A DNA stretch of 64,000 nucleotides from Roseateles asaccharophilus (GTDB taxonomy: Bacteria; Pseudomonadota; Gammaproteobacteria; Burkholderiales; Burkholderiaceae_C), in contig NZ_SNXE01000001.1 of NCBI RefSeq assembly GCF_004362405.1, forward strand, positions 62,001 through 126,000, written 5' to 3'. Positions 62,122-64,000 of this stretch are shown here, piece after piece. The first letter of the stretch is position 1, and every line of letters starts with the position of its first letter. The notes under the pieces are model-generated. The model was given only the letters and a program-made list of their open reading frames with translations, did not search any database and was not told where the DNA came from. A program made the translations under genes and the position numbers.

Positions 62122-63651
62122 TCACTTGTGATACGCGGTCTCGCCGTGCGAGGTGATGTCCAGGCCCTCGCGCTCGGCTTCTTCCGAGACACGCAGACCG
62201 ATCACCATGTCCACGATCTTGTAGGCGATCAGGGACACCACACCCGACCAGACGATGGTCAGCAGCACGCCCTTGGCCTGCACCCAGACCTGGCTGGCGA
62301 TGGAGTAGGCATCGGGGGCGATCATGCCAACCGTGACCCAGTCGGCCACGGCGCTGGGGCCGCCCAGATTGGGCGAGTTGAACACGCCGGTCAGCAGGGC
62401 GCCGACGATGCCGCCCACGCCGTGCACGCCGAACACATCCAGGGAGTCGTCCGCACCCAGCAGCTTCTTCAGGCCGGTCACGCCCCAGAGGCAGGCGAAG
62501 CCGGCGATGAAGCCGATGATCAGACCGCCACCCAGGCCCACATTGCCGGCGGCCGGGGTGATGGCCACCAGACCGGCCACGGCACCCGAAGCGGCGCCCA
62601 GCATGGAGGCCTTGCCCTTGAGCAGGGCCTCGCCGATGCACCAGGCCAGCACGGCGGCGGCGGTGGCCACCAGGGTGTTGGCGAAAGCCAGGGCGGCGAA
62701 GCCGTTGGCTTCCAGGGCCGAGCCGGCATTGAAGCCGAACCAGCCCACCCACAGCAGGGAAGCGCCCACCATGGTCAGGGTCAGGCTGTGCGGGGTGAAG
62801 GCTTCCTTGCCGTAGCCGATGCGCTTGCCCACCATATAGGCGCCCACCAGACCCGCGACAGCGGCGTTGATATGCACCACGGTGCCGCCGGCGAAGTCCA
62901 GCGCGCCCCACTGCCAGATCAGGCCGGCCTTGCTGGTCATCTCTTCCGCCACGGCGGCGGAGCTGTAGGCATCCGGGCCCATCCAGAACCAGACCATATG
63001 GGCGATGGGGATGTAGCTGAAGGTGAACCAGATGGCCACGAAGAGCAGCACGGCGCCGAACTTGATGCGCTCGGCAAAGGCCCCCACGATCAGGCAGGCG
63101 GTGATGCCGGCAAAGGTGGCCTGGAATGCCGCGAACACGATCTCGGGGATGTAGACGCCCTTGCTGAAGGTCGCCGCATTGGCGAAGGTGCCGGCCGCGT
63201 TGTCCCAGACGCCCTTGAGCAGCACCCGGTCAAAGCCGCCGATGAAGGCATTGCCCTCGGTGAAGGCCAGGCTGTAGCCGTACAGCACCCACAGCACCAC
63301 GACCATGGAGAAGGCCACCGTGACCTGCATCAGCACCGACAGCATGTTCTTGCTGCGCACCAGGCCACCGTAGAAGAGGGCCAGGCCCGGCACGGTCATC
63401 AGGATGACCAGCAGGGTGGACACCATCATCCAGGCGGTGTCGCCCTTGTTGGGCACGGGGGCCGGAGCGGCAGCCTCGGAGGCTGCGGCGGCAGGGGCCG
63501 AGGCGGCGGCCTCGGCTGCAGCGGCCACCAGGGCCGAGGCGGCCGATGCGGCTTCGGCCACGGCGGGTGCCGAGGCCGCCGCGTCTTGGGCCCAGACCGG
63601 CGCACACGCCGCCGCTGCCAGGGCCAGGCAGGCAAATAGCTTCTTCAACAT
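62122..63651 (-). CDS. amtB: Ammonium transporter AmtB
   Basis: 509 aa. Signal peptide 1-21, then an unusual Ala-rich segment of about 45 residues (22-67) before the first helix (DTAWMMVSTLLVILMTVPGL). Eleven transmembrane helices follow. Twin histidines are seen in GTVVHINAAVAGLVGAY and DVFGVHGVGGIVGAL; ERIKFG, PIAHMVWFWMG and the C-terminal DITSHGETAYH, which contacts PII, are all present. It forms a trimeric NH4+/NH3 channel. Downstream of glnK by 34 bp in one operon, so expression under nitrogen control is likely. Confidence 0.96.
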   Translation of the reverse strand: MLKKLFACLALAAAACAPVWAQDAAASAPAVAEAASAASALVAAAAEAAASAPAAAASEAAAPAPVPNKGDTAWMMVSTLLVILMTVPGLALFYGGLVRSKNMLSVLMQVTVAFSMVVVLWVLYGYSLAFTEGNAFIGGFDRVLLKGVWDNAAGTFANAATFSKGVYIPEIVFAAFQATFAGITACLIVGAFAERIKFGAVLLFVAIWFTFSYIPIAHMVWFWMGPDAYSSAAVAEEMTSKAGLIWQWGALDFAGGTVVHINAAVAGLVGAYMVGKRIGYGKEAFTPHSLTLTMVGASLLWVGWFGFNAGSALEANGFAALAFANTLVATAAAVLAWCIGEALLKGKASMLGAASGAVAGLVAITPAAGNVGLGGGLIIGFIAGFACLWGVTGLKKLLGADDSLDVFGVHGVGGIVGALLTGVFNSPNLGGPSAVADWVTVGMIAPDAYSIASQVWVQAKGVLLTIVWSGVVSLIAYKIVDMVIGLRVSEEAEREGLDITSHGETAYHK

Positions 63652-63685
63652 GAAGGAATCTCCGGGAAATTGGGGGCGACTGCGC

Positions 63686-64000
<315 letters not shown>

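Overview
The window is gene-dense, high-GC chromosomal DNA from a betaproteobacterium of the order Burkholderiales, most likely from the Roseateles/Pelomonas/Rubrivivax side of the order (lineage is inference). The support is the hemE-priA neighbourhood, the complete atpIBEFHAGDC operon, the glnK-amtB-gshA block with the Burkholderiales type of glutamate-cysteine ligase, and overall protein character. I see no rRNA, tRNA, CRISPR array, prophage or insertion sequence.

Layout. 1-9.6 kb: 5' part of a Rep/UvrD helicase, a WaaL/Wzy-like membrane protein with an inserted carbohydrate-binding-like domain, a PhoD-type phosphatase, a degenerate tail-anchored protein kinase homologue, an AEC permease and a secreted glutamyl-endopeptidase-like S9 peptidase. 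9.6-17.3 kb: a signalling island. On the minus strand lie a lone receiver, an HD-GYP protein, a periplasmic solute-binding protein and a PAS sensor kinase. Divergently transcribed are an HTH-receiver protein, a receiver-HPt protein and a chemoreceptor. Together they hold the parts for a phosphorelay linked to c-di-GMP turnover and chemotaxis. 17.3-24 kb: priA, hemE, a lemA-TPM-TPM operon and a hexose-6-phosphate mutarotase.

24-31.4 kb: the F1Fo ATP synthase operon, with a candidate promoter, a pyrimidine-rich atpE leader, an atpD-atpC hairpin and a clear terminator. 31.4-34.3 kb: an SMP-30 family protein, a GNAT acetyltransferase, and divergent cytochrome b561 and cytochrome c' genes. 34.3-41 kb: a MocR-type regulator divergent from a DMT exporter, aminotransferase, PhzF, VOC, AlaX and GST series. 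This may be an amino-acid detoxification or quality-control module. A short piece of the alaX 3' end is duplicated there.

41-49 kb: a CHASE4-like GGDEF protein, a receiver protein with an unusual C-terminal domain, the ABC-F protein Uup with a coupled membrane protein, gshB, a DUF6172-type protein, a BenE transporter and a class II glutamine amidotransferase. 49-58.5 kb: a Fur-boxed haem/haemoglobin-type TonB receptor, the potassium transporter Kup, a lipoprotein S9 peptidase and a second TonB receptor divergent from a LysR regulator. 59.5-64 kb: gshA, a TraB/GumN protein, amtB and the start-truncated glnK. gshA and gshB, usually neighbours in this order, are about 13 kb apart here.
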